Positions 1 to 7,670 of a DNA stretch of 21,786 bases are shown piece after piece. Position numbers and translations under genes: made by a program. The stretch is from JBBDKV01 sp040879165 (lineage in GTDB: Bacteria; Patescibacteriota; Microgenomatia; UBA1400; PJMF01): the NCBI GenBank assembly GCA_040879165.1, contig JBBDKV010000019.1:1-21786 (forward strand), given 5' to 3'. Every line of letters starts with the position of its first letter. The stretch's first letter is position 1. Below the pieces are notes generated by a model that ran no database searches, was not told the origin of the DNA, and worked only from the letters and a program-made list of their open reading frames with translations.

Positions 1-181
1 AGTGGATTACTTGAGCCTGTTCTTGCTCGGCAAGTTTTGCGGTGTCATCAGTGGAGCCGGTGTCAATGACAACAATCTGACTACACCATCGCAAGCACCG
101 CAAGCACTCTCTAATCATAGCTGACTCATTTTTAGTTATAACTACGGCAGTAATGGGTTGCTGTTGTTGTAAATCTGACAT
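1..181 (-). CDS. Family 2 glycosyltransferase, N-terminal part (cut by window edge)
   Basis: Sixty codons are visible from an ATG at 181 and the frame runs open off the left edge, so only the N-terminus is seen. It shows the start of a GT-A fold: ITKNES at residues 15-20, then VVIDTGSTDDT at 37-47, where Asp and the following acidic residues help bind the nucleotide sugar. The spacing, with a Trp (residue 32) shortly before the second strand, is that of the WaaE/KdtX-like GT2 subgroup that adds a sugar to lipid-linked glycans at the cytoplasmic membrane. The start lies only 2 bases past the stop of the upstream glycosyltransferase, so it is probably the next gene of the same operon and translationally coupled; no strong Shine-Dalgarno sequence is present. 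Acceptor and donor sugar cannot be told. Confidence 0.85.
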   Translation of the reverse strand, partial: MSDLQQQQPITAVVITKNESAMIRECLRCLRWCSQIVVIDTGSTDDTAKLAEQEQAQVIH

Positions 182-183
182 GC

Positions 184-1110
184 TTATTTTTCTATATAGA
201 CTGGTTGTTTACCAAACTGACGAAGTAAAAAGTGCAGAGCAGCTGTTTTTTGGTAGGTATTGCCAGTACTCAGATACTGCACAACGAGCTTACTACACTG
301 AAATCGAACCCGCCAGCTACCATATTTGAAGAAGAATAGCAGGGTGTTTCTAGTCTGGTAGTACTGATGAAGCGCAGATCCTGAGCCCTGACTAGATCCA
401 GCATTTACATGCCAGACTGCAGTGTCATCAATGTAGCCAACAGAGTAACCACTGCGCTTTGCCTTAACCGACCAATCAACATCTTCCATGTACACAAAAT
501 AGTTTTTATCCAGTAAGCCAATTTTTTCCAAGACTTCTCTGCGAATCAGTAGACAGCAACCTGTGGCAAAATCACTCTCTGTTTGCTGCTTACATTGCCC
601 TCGATTTACTTCATCAACCCCTCTGTGAAACGCTGTCAGATTTAACCAGTCAATACTTCCACCGGCATACCAGAGTACAGTACCCAGATCCTTCTTGGTG
701 TAACTTTTTGAGTGAAACTCCCGCCCTGGTGAGAAATAAATTTTAGGTGACAAGACGCCACACTGCTGATCAGTGTTCATCCGATCGACCATTTTCATCA
801 GCAAATCTGGAGCGACCGTTGTGTCATTATTAAGCAGTAACACGTAATCAGAATTATATTTTTCGATAGCATGATGTATACCCAGATTATTACCGCCGGT
901 GAATCCAAGGTTAGCACTGCTGGTTAAGACTTCGCCACCGTACTTTTTTTGTTCTGCTTCAGAAAATGTGAACGGTTGATTTGACGCATTATCAACCACT
1001 AGTATATGTAGTCGCAGACCTGTCACATCGAGCTCCTGTAGTGAAGCTAGACAAGCTTTCGTAAGCGTATTTGCATTATAGTTAACAATAATGATTGAAA
1101 TATCTTGCAC
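184..1110 (-). CDS. Family 2 glycosyltransferase, WbbL/rhamnosyltransferase-like
   Basis: 308 residues starting at a GTG. The GT-A features are IIIVNYN (6-12), VVDNAS (38-43), GFTGGNN (69-75) and LLLNNDT (91-97), whose Asp would bind the metal and nucleotide sugar. Later FATGCCLLIRRE and the MEDVDW motif form the acceptor side typical of GT2 proteins of the WbbL/RfbF kind, which often transfer rhamnose in the cytoplasm to a lipid-linked glycan. The dTDP-deoxysugar genes at 11051-13506 make a 6-deoxyhexose donor plausible, but that is inference. The GTG is preceded by a perfect TATAAT (1123-1118) with 7 bases between, so this gene may also be transcribed from its own promoter as a leaderless mRNA. 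The gap to the upstream gene is 8 bases. Confidence 0.92.
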   Translation of the reverse strand: MQDISIIIVNYNANTLTKACLASLQELDVTGLRLHILVVDNASNQPFTFSEAEQKKYGGEVLTSSANLGFTGGNNLGIHHAIEKYNSDYVLLLNNDTTVAPDLLMKMVDRMNTDQQCGVLSPKIYFSPGREFHSKSYTKKDLGTVLWYAGGSIDWLNLTAFHRGVDEVNRGQCKQQTESDFATGCCLLIRREVLEKIGLLDKNYFVYMEDVDWSVKAKRSGYSVGYIDDTAVWHVNAGSSQGSGSALHQYYQTRNTLLFFFKYGSWRVRFQCSKLVVQYLSTGNTYQKTAALHFLLRQFGKQPVYIEK

Positions 1111-1123
1111 AGATACTATTATA
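1111..1123 (-). promoter_or_regulatory. -10 element for a leaderless GTG start
   Basis: On the minus strand TATAAT occupies 1123-1118 and is followed by 7 bases and then the GTG start at 1110, so transcription would begin at or next to the start codon. The TAA inside this hexamer (1121-1119) is also the stop codon of the upstream gene. I see no convincing -35 box 16-18 bases upstream. Confidence 0.5.
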
Positions 1124-2252
1124 CGCGCTTTTCTCTAGTATGAAAGCAGCCTCGAAGCCAACTCAAGACTCGAGGGCTTTTCTGTATAAACTGTTCGCTA
1201 AAGAAGATAGCTATGCCCAAAATGAGCAACAATTCCATGGGTTCTTCCCAGATTACATCACCTACAGGTTGCGAAATATATATTCGATCATAATTATGAA
1301 CGAAGGCAACTGCAAAATAAATCATGTAGTACCATTCTGGAATTAAAACCGTCGCAATTTTTCTAAATCTAGCTGACATCGCTTTGATAAATAGCCGTTT
1401 TGCCATCCATGCCGTAGCACCGATCAACCCAACGAGAATATACCCTCGGTACACATATCCAAAAATAGGTCCAATATTATGTATGTTTGTTTCATTCTGA
1501 ATGTTAATTTCTATCCAGGAGTCTGGGGTGGCAATATCGAGCAATCGCTGCCCCCAAGATATTTCTTCTCCAGCAATAAAAAAACTACCAACAGCAGCGA
1601 GTATAAAGAGTATACTGAGAGTCGTTTCTCTACTCCAGAAATATCGAGCTAAGCCAACGCTGCAGCCAGAAACAACAATCAGTAATAAAAACTGCAACCA
1701 CTCCACAACCGAGTCTTCATCAATAAGCCACATAAATAAGACTTGGTTTTGCAGATAGACAACCATAGCAATGCCCATAAGCAGTATTGGCAGTAGTAAA
1801 ATAATTTTTTTCCAATGAGAAAGGTAAAAGTTTTTACTGAAAGTCAAAAAAGCTACGACGAGCGCAGTTAGCGCCAGTACAACAAAATAGCTATAGCTAA
1901 TGCCATATGAGGTAAATACATAATTTGCTTGGTAATACAATTCCTGAGCAACCAAAATAAGCGCGAGCAAGCTCACACTCGGCACAAGCCATCTATTATG
2001 CACTGACCATAATGATGATTGCACCCGACGCGTACCTAATCGCAACACTAAGAAAAGCATTGGCACTATCAGCGCTATCCATTTTGAGTCGAAACCCAGT
2101 TGATTGAGAACTACACCTGGATACAAAAGTGAATCAAGAGCCAGTAATCCGTACCCAACCAAAACCATGCCGAAAGTCAGGGTATCTAAAGAAATAATTT
2201 TTTGTACTAGTTTCGTCATACGTCCCACAGTTCTACCACTGTTCCTATACAT
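1119..2252 (-). CDS. Polytopic membrane protein with EDSVVEW and GEEISWGQR motifs, function unknown
   Basis: 377 residues, mostly hydrophobic, with roughly nine to ten membrane segments. Two polar stretches interrupt them: EDSVVEW near residue 180, and GEEISWGQR followed by ETNIHN near residues 228-260. From memory, hypothetical membrane proteins with this Glu/Trp/Arg-rich pair of motifs occur in several phyla; I know no assigned function. Charged residues conserved at a membrane boundary suggest an active site, perhaps for a lipid-linked or membrane substrate, but this is inference. It lies between a GT-C type transferase (stop 7 bases upstream of the start) and a GT2 transferase, so a role in the same glycan pathway (polymerase, ligase or modifying enzyme) is possible. 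A second in-frame ATG at 2219 is an alternative start; neither has a good ribosome-binding site. Confidence 0.85.
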   Translation of the reverse strand: MYRNSGRTVGRMTKLVQKIISLDTLTFGMVLVGYGLLALDSLLYPGVVLNQLGFDSKWIALIVPMLFLVLRLGTRRVQSSLWSVHNRWLVPSVSLLALILVAQELYYQANYVFTSYGISYSYFVVLALTALVVAFLTFSKNFYLSHWKKIILLLPILLMGIAMVVYLQNQVLFMWLIDEDSVVEWLQFLLLIVVSGCSVGLARYFWSRETTLSILFILAAVGSFFIAGEEISWGQRLLDIATPDSWIEINIQNETNIHNIGPIFGYVYRGYILVGLIGATAWMAKRLFIKAMSARFRKIATVLIPEWYYMIYFAVAFVHNYDRIYISQPVGDVIWEEPMELLLILGIAIFFSEQFIQKSPRVLSWLRGCFHTREKRV

Positions 2253-2259
2253 GATAGCA

Positions 2260-3369
2260 TTACTGCTTGGCTGCCCTTAGAACTGAAAAATGCTCAAGCA
2301 ACCAGACAGAACCAAGAATCCAGAATGGCAGCAGCTGAATAAAGAATCGATCACTGGCTGCCGCACCAATGGAATACAAACCCAATACTGCAAAAGAATA
2401 CAAGAGCAAGCTCAATAATTGATACTTTCTAACAATTGCTGCCCGAACAGCTGCCAACACGCTCAATACAAAACTAACCGGCCACACAAGACTCCAATGC
2501 ATTGTCGTTTCGTACGTACCAGGCTCCCACCATGTTTCAAAAGAACCGGTAAATAAGGTCTGAAAGATAACAAATTTTTCGGCATCGGTTTTGCCCATAA
2601 ACCACTGCAGTCGGTACCACTCAAACGCTAAAAAATCTAACATATTTTTCTGATGCAGAAAAAATACTGTGTAGGAAACTAAGTACACAATTCCAGCAAT
2701 GCCTAGTGCAGCAAGGTATGGTAACAATATTTTTTTTCGATAACTTTGCAAGACAACAAGTAGTAAGGGAATGGCGATGATCGGAATCATGTATTTAACA
2801 CTCAAAAGTAAACCAAGACTTGTTCCCAGAATGATAAACCATAGTCTGGTTGATTTCTCCTCAAGTTGTAAGAGACTCATAAAAACAAGTAGCGTGGCAA
2901 GCAGTTGCGGCAAATCAAGCAATGCATACCGTGTGTGCACTTGAAATAACGATAAACTGCCCACCAACAAAACACAAAGACTCTGTGCCCAAATTCCAAA
3001 CTCCAGTAGCTTTGACAATTGAAGAAGCACTACTAAGGTTAGCCCTAGTAGCAGCAAGCTACCCCAATAAGGATTGCCAAAAAGATGGAAAAAAATTCCA
3101 TAATAATACTTTGCTAACGGAGGGTGTTCAAAATTAATGGTGGCAGGATCTTCACCGAGCCAATAGGCATAACTGGCGTACTCGTACAACTCTGAATCAC
3201 TGATCTTGGCAGGTGATCCTTCCCCAAGTACATACTGAGACTGACTATATTTTTGAGCACTTTCATTTGGATCAATTGTTGAAAAAAAATAATTTTGATA
3301 GGAAATTACGGCTGCTACTAACAGCAAGAAAATTAAACCAGCCGGAATATACACAAAATATTTCTGCAT
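2260..3369 (-). CDS. PMT/ArnT-like GT-C glycosyltransferase (GT39-like)
   Basis: 369 residues, with an N-terminal membrane helix (about 5-24), then an outside loop and about eight more helices. The loop carries the hallmark of the PMT/ArnT superfamily: an acidic Asp-Pro-Asn-Glu near residues 33-36 and HPPLAKYYYG near residues 82-91. Enzymes of this family take a sugar from polyprenyl- or dolichyl-phosphate on the outer face of the membrane and transfer it to protein, lipid or glycan. The protein is shorter than typical PMT or ArnT enzymes (about 500 or more residues) and lacks a large C-terminal soluble domain. The start is 1 base after the stop of the upstream GT2 gene (TAG-C-ATG), indicating coupling; an AGGG lies 6 bases before the ATG. 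Substrate unknown. Confidence 0.85.
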   Translation of the reverse strand: MQKYFVYIPAGLIFLLLVAAVISYQNYFFSTIDPNESAQKYSQSQYVLGEGSPAKISDSELYEYASYAYWLGEDPATINFEHPPLAKYYYGIFFHLFGNPYWGSLLLLGLTLVVLLQLSKLLEFGIWAQSLCVLLVGSLSLFQVHTRYALLDLPQLLATLLVFMSLLQLEEKSTRLWFIILGTSLGLLLSVKYMIPIIAIPLLLVVLQSYRKKILLPYLAALGIAGIVYLVSYTVFFLHQKNMLDFLAFEWYRLQWFMGKTDAEKFVIFQTLFTGSFETWWEPGTYETTMHWSLVWPVSFVLSVLAAVRAAIVRKYQLLSLLLYSFAVLGLYSIGAAASDRFFIQLLPFWILGSVWLLEHFSVLRAAKQ

Positions 3370-3370
3370 G

Positions 3371-4324
3371 CTACACCCTAACTGCTCTACGAAGTTTCCA
3401 ATAGACCTGTTTCAGCCCTTGCGTTCGAGACACCTGATAATCAGCTATCCAATACCTCAGATCAGAAAGTGATTTTTCTAGCTGATTAAGGACTGCATCC
3501 TCATTTTTAATCTGCTTAAAGCCAGCCCGTTGCCAAAGCTTTAACTGTGTAATCAGTTGATAATTTGCTTGTAAAAATGACAAACTCACGCCGTGATTGC
3601 CATCTTTAATACCTTTTTCGGCAAAGAGTCTGGAAAAAATTTCTGAAAAATAGGTTTCTATAAATGCATCCGGACTAAAATCTTTGTCGGACTTGCCATC
3701 ATTTTGTGCAGGACTATCTGCTTCTATTGCAGTATATCGATCGAGCTTTTGTATAAAATCAGTCACTGTGGGGTATTGCTGATGTATGATTGCCAACTCT
3801 TGCTTTGCCTCCAACTCCTGAGTAACACCAGCAACTTTTGGGACACTATGAATCTGATCTGACCATGTAACCGACCCTTTTTGAAATAATCGCAGTTGGT
3901 AATCTGGCCACCAACCTGTGTGCTTGACCCAGGACTTGAAAATATAATTTTTTCTCGGTACAGAGTAGGCAACTATTTCTGCTTCGCCTACCGTTTCTTT
4001 TGACTTGCTTGATGCAATGAGCTCTGAAATGTTTTCTCTACATGATTTTGATAGCGTCTCATCGGCGTCTAGTATCAAAATCCAGCGACCGTTGGCTTTG
4101 GCAATGGCAGCGTTACGAGCAGGCTCAACATAGCCCACATCCGGGTGAGTGTAAACTGTTACTCCGGCTGTACGAGCGATTTCAACCGTCTCATCGCTAC
4201 TGGCCATGTCCATCACTATCACCTCTGCATCAAATGGAGCAATGCTATCCAGCGTATGCTGCAAAGTTGCGGCAGCATCTTTGGTATTAATTACTATTGA
4301 AAGCGCGGGGGTGTTGTTAGTCAT
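3371..4324 (-). CDS. Family 2 glycosyltransferase, WaaE/KdtX-like
   Basis: 317 residues. The N-terminal GT-A domain shows IVINTKD (10-16), VIVMDMASSDET (about 35-46), a PARNAAIAKANG stretch and ILILDADE near residues 86-93, where the DAD binds the metal and nucleotide sugar. A following GWWPDYQLRLFQKG stretch with QIHS is typical of the LPS core transferase-like GT2 subgroup (COG0463). The C-terminal third is helical and charged and probably binds the membrane surface. It overlaps the end of the upstream flippase gene by 8 bases (start and stop within ATGACTAA), so the two are translationally coupled. It would add a sugar to a lipid-linked intermediate on the cytoplasmic side; specificity cannot be read from the sequence. 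Confidence 0.92.
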   Translation of the reverse strand: MTNNTPALSIVINTKDAAATLQHTLDSIAPFDAEVIVMDMASSDETVEIARTAGVTVYTHPDVGYVEPARNAAIAKANGRWILILDADETLSKSCRENISELIASSKSKETVGEAEIVAYSVPRKNYIFKSWVKHTGWWPDYQLRLFQKGSVTWSDQIHSVPKVAGVTQELEAKQELAIIHQQYPTVTDFIQKLDRYTAIEADSPAQNDGKSDKDFSPDAFIETYFSEIFSRLFAEKGIKDGNHGVSLSFLQANYQLITQLKLWQRAGFKQIKNEDAVLNQLEKSLSDLRYWIADYQVSRTQGLKQVYWKLRRAVRV

Positions 4325-5810
4325 ATCTGAGTAGAGGAATTTTTATCGGTAGACTACGGAGCTCAAATAGTAACTTTTGTTTTCCGAGTATAAATAATGT
4401 CAGAGCGTAGAGTGCTCCACTCATGATCACACCGATCAAAAATAAAGTCAACGAACTGCCCCATATTTCCATTCCAAAAATACCCACTGCACTCATCACC
4501 GCTGTTGCTGCCAGTTGTCGCCAAACTTGATCAAAAACTCGTATTGGCACAATCTTCTTGACGTAGATCATTGGCAATAGTGAAGTGATACCGATAATAA
4601 AAGCCGCTATAGCCACTCCATTATAGCCTAAAAAGTAGACGGCAACCGGAGAAACAGTCCAGGTTAAGCCTGTCCAAAGCAGCATTAACTTGAGGGTCTT
4701 GCCAACTTTTCCGACAGCATTGAGCGTGTTAGTCAGCGGTGTAGAAAGCGCGCTCCAGCCAATACTTAAGTTAAAAAAGACCAAGCTCGCAACTGCTGGT
4801 AACCACTTATCATAGACTGGGAAAATGGAAATCAATGGCAATATAAAGATACTCATTCCAGCCAGCAGTGGAAAAATAACAATACTAATAAAAAAGAGTG
4901 TTTTCTCAATAGCGCGGGTAAGCTGCTGCTTGTGTTCTTGCAATCGTGAAAAAGCAGGGAACGTAACGGACATCACATTTTGCACAGTCAGATTGTATGG
5001 CTGCATCGACCATTGTTTCGCCCACTGAATGTACCCAAATTGATCCACAGTCATAAACCGTGCAATCACAATAAAAAATAATTGATCTTTTATGCGGGCA
5101 AATAAGTCATTCAGTTGAAACTTCACCCCAAATCCAAACAGAGTTTTGAGTGAATTTGAGTTCAGTGCTAGACCAAATGGCCAGCGCTGAATGTAGAACA
5201 TGACAAGTACGCCGACGACTGACCGAGCAACAATAGCATAGGCAAATGCAATCGCTCCATACCCTTGTACTGCCATGACGATAAGAATACCGTAATAAAA
5301 AAATTGTTCAAAAATTTGCGGGATTACCACTTTAGAAAGTTGCAGCTGCCGCTCAAGTAAAATTGATGGAATTGTTTTGAGCGTGGCTAGTGGAAATGAC
5401 AAGGCAAAGGCATACATAATCCAAACACCAACCTCGCTCGTTGTCTCTCTAAACCAACCAGTAGTAGCAAACGCCACAGCGGCCAGGACAATGAGCCAAG
5501 AGAGTAATTGCTGAACGGTAAAGGCTGTGCGCAAATCACGAACTGATGGTTCTTTTTTTTGTTGAATCAGTGCTGCCGCCAATCCAACATCAGAGAAAAA
5601 AATCAAAATACCAGTGATTTGCGTTACGATTCCAAAAATACCGAAATCACGAGCACTAAACTCAGCGCTCAGAATCACCATGGCAACTAAGGCAATCACT
5701 TGCAAAATAATCGTCCGAAAAAAATATGACAAAGCACCTGAAAATGAACGCTTCTTTATGGTTGCCAAGATATCTTCAGTGTTTGTTGGAAAAGTAGATA
5801 ATGTCGCCAT
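4317..5810 (-). CDS. Wzx-type oligosaccharide flippase (MOP superfamily)
   Basis: 497 residues with about 12-14 membrane helices, the size and pattern of MOP-superfamily polysaccharide transporters (Wzx/WzxC, Polysacc_synt type). Recognisable family features include the early FSARDFGIFGIVTQITG stretch after helix 1, SDVGLAAALIQQKK near residues 73-86, and LLERQLQL near residue 150. The role is flipping undecaprenyl-linked glycans from the inner to the outer face of the membrane. It is the only export protein in the cluster, which suggests that the glycosyltransferases around it build one lipid-linked unit. It follows the upstream gene by 31 bases and overlaps the next GT2 gene by 8 bases. Confidence 0.92.
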   Translation of the reverse strand: MATLSTFPTNTEDILATIKKRSFSGALSYFFRTIILQVIALVAMVILSAEFSARDFGIFGIVTQITGILIFFSDVGLAAALIQQKKEPSVRDLRTAFTVQQLLSWLIVLAAVAFATTGWFRETTSEVGVWIMYAFALSFPLATLKTIPSILLERQLQLSKVVIPQIFEQFFYYGILIVMAVQGYGAIAFAYAIVARSVVGVLVMFYIQRWPFGLALNSNSLKTLFGFGVKFQLNDLFARIKDQLFFIVIARFMTVDQFGYIQWAKQWSMQPYNLTVQNVMSVTFPAFSRLQEHKQQLTRAIEKTLFFISIVIFPLLAGMSIFILPLISIFPVYDKWLPAVASLVFFNLSIGWSALSTPLTNTLNAVGKVGKTLKLMLLWTGLTWTVSPVAVYFLGYNGVAIAAFIIGITSLLPMIYVKKIVPIRVFDQVWRQLAATAVMSAVGIFGMEIWGSSLTLFLIGVIMSGALYALTLFILGKQKLLFELRSLPIKIPLLRYD

Positions 5811-5841
5811 AGAGTACCAAAATTACTTCCAATCTGATTTA

Positions 5842-7584
5842 CTACCTGCTCACCCAGTTGCCACGCCTTCTACTTGCTTTAACTAACAACCAGATGCTGA
5901 GTATCACACTAATCAGAGTAATTATATCGCTTATTTGACGAATAGGGGTATGGTTAAAAGCAAAGGTGAGAGTATGCGAACCTGCTGGCAAGTACGCGCC
6001 AATCAAGCCATTGTCATCTACAACAAGCTCAACCTGTTCGCCAGCATCGATTGTCGCACTCCAACCAGGAAAGTAGGCGATTGGTGCTACGACCATGGCT
6101 GCAGTAGCTAACTCAAGCTGATACGTTTTCAAGTCCACACTACTGTGTACCAAGCTTCCAACTGGAGTCAGCTGATCATCGTCAAATGCTAGCGATTGAT
6201 ACTGACTAATGTCTTTGTCCGGCTGGCTAAAGGCTGTGCTGATGTAATCAGGCAACACTGGACTCAACTCTTCAGAAATTCGCACCTGATCAGTGAAATA
6301 AAACTCATCAGTGGCTGATAATTGCTGATCAGGCACGAAATATCGCCAACTGGTCACTGCAATAATTAAAAGAATTACCAGAGAAAAAAAGCGTTTTTTT
6401 CTTTCCTGAAGCAGCTCCAATCCTACTGCTAGTGAAAGTGCTAAAAAGATACTTGTTGCACCCAACCATCTCCACGGAAATTGAATGTATTCAAGCAGTG
6501 GCAAAACATTCCACAAAAATGCAGACTTATACTGAGCCATGAAAAGCGTCACTAGTGTGAGACATAAAAATATGCTCACAAAAAAGTGTTTTTCTTTTGA
6601 AAGCCATTCAAAGATTGAGCCAAAAACAGCACGCAATCCCTGCTTCCAAAAATACACTCCCGCACTGATACACAACACAATCAAACCAAAAATTTGACCG
6701 TATCCTAAGAAGAATGACATATCATCTGCTGGTCCAAAAGTCGAGCCACCATAGCCCCAATTTTCAGTAACAAATTGCCTTAGACTGACAAAGTGCAGCG
6801 AGTACTCAAAATACCCATCAAGAATTGTTTGCTCAACGACTGTGAAGTGCTTTTCTAAAAACGCCGGGAAAATATAGAAGGCAGCTAAGCCAATCGAAAG
6901 AGTATATGAGAGTAAAAACTGAGTTCCCGTACTGATCAGCTCCTTGACCTCTCCCTTGTATTTTTTCCATATCATCCACAGAGCAATGATGAGTATCGTG
7001 AGGGGTATAAACAGTAACGTGGAAATATTGTGACTCAGCAGTAAGGTGGTTAACGCACTTACTAAGATCGCAACACCCCACCGTTCTCGTCGCATAATCA
7101 GTAAGATTCCCAACAAAATCCATGGATACGTCGCTATCGCCCAACTCTCACTCACTGCGCCGCGAACAACAAGATTGACTCCCCGATACGGCGCGAGTGT
7201 AAATGCAGCCATGGCTACTAAAGCTGGCATAACACCAGTAATTTTTCGAGCTACTTGATATGAACCAAGCGCCGCCATAATTGTGGACAGTAAAAAAATC
7301 ATTTTAACGGAAGTGATAATTGAGACGCCACTTAACCAGGAAAGCGCGCCAACAAAAAACGGCAAAGGAGCGTAAAACAAAAACAATGGCATGCCATACC
7401 CATACCCAAACGCCTCGCTCCAGCGGACAGGAAGGTGGAAGTCAGTAAGTCCCCGAGCCATCTCAGCTATTCGAGCAGCGTGCAGGAAATCGTGCACATA
7501 AAAAAATCCAGGCAAAAACAGTACCCAAGATGCAATGGCAACTACTGCAGCAATAGATAGAGCAATTAAAGCAGTTTTACTCAT
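5842..7584 (-). CDS. PTPS-related polytopic membrane protein, possible GT-C transferase
   Basis: 580 residues with about 12 membrane helices and a C-terminal extracytoplasmic beta-rich region (about 430-555). The N-terminal loop has a YVHDFLHAARIAEMARG stretch and then PVRWSEAFGYGYGMPLFLFY, the signature of the membrane family named '6-pyruvoyl-tetrahydropterin synthase-related' (PF10131). Despite that name these are not pterin enzymes; their topology and the acidic/His residues in the first loop resemble GT-C glycosyltransferases and YfhO-type proteins. It is the first gene of the leftward glycan operon, which supports sugar transfer on the outer membrane face, but this is inference. The ATG follows a TATACT hexamer by 7 bases, so the mRNA is probably leaderless. 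Confidence 0.82.
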   Translation of the reverse strand: MSKTALIALSIAAVVAIASWVLFLPGFFYVHDFLHAARIAEMARGLTDFHLPVRWSEAFGYGYGMPLFLFYAPLPFFVGALSWLSGVSIITSVKMIFLLSTIMAALGSYQVARKITGVMPALVAMAAFTLAPYRGVNLVVRGAVSESWAIATYPWILLGILLIMRRERWGVAILVSALTTLLLSHNISTLLFIPLTILIIALWMIWKKYKGEVKELISTGTQFLLSYTLSIGLAAFYIFPAFLEKHFTVVEQTILDGYFEYSLHFVSLRQFVTENWGYGGSTFGPADDMSFFLGYGQIFGLIVLCISAGVYFWKQGLRAVFGSIFEWLSKEKHFFVSIFLCLTLVTLFMAQYKSAFLWNVLPLLEYIQFPWRWLGATSIFLALSLAVGLELLQERKKRFFSLVILLIIAVTSWRYFVPDQQLSATDEFYFTDQVRISEELSPVLPDYISTAFSQPDKDISQYQSLAFDDDQLTPVGSLVHSSVDLKTYQLELATAAMVVAPIAYFPGWSATIDAGEQVELVVDDNGLIGAYLPAGSHTLTFAFNHTPIRQISDIITLISVILSIWLLVKASRRRGNWVSR

Positions 7585-7597
7585 GACGTTAAGTATA
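7585..7597 (-). promoter_or_regulatory. -10 element of the leftward glycan operon, leaderless
   Basis: On the minus strand TATACT at 7597-7592 is followed by 7 bases and the ATG at 7584. It sits in the short divergent gap between the two glycan blocks, back to back with a TATACT on the plus strand at 7627-7632. The -35 region matches the consensus poorly. Confidence 0.5.
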
Positions 7598-7626
7598 ACC
7601 TAGTCTAATCAATCGTCCAGCTATGC

Positions 7627-7660
7627 TATACTTGTTTTCACTGCGTGCTGAATACGAGGA
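7627..7660 (+). promoter_or_regulatory. -10 element and ribosome binding site for the rightward glycan genes
   Basis: TATACT at 7627-7632 predicts a transcript start near 7639, and GAGGA at 7656-7660 lies 10 bases before the ATG at 7671. Together they favour 7671 over the in-frame ATG at 7623, which lies upstream of the predicted transcript start. Confidence 0.45.
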
Positions 7661-7670
7661 CGATCCGTTC

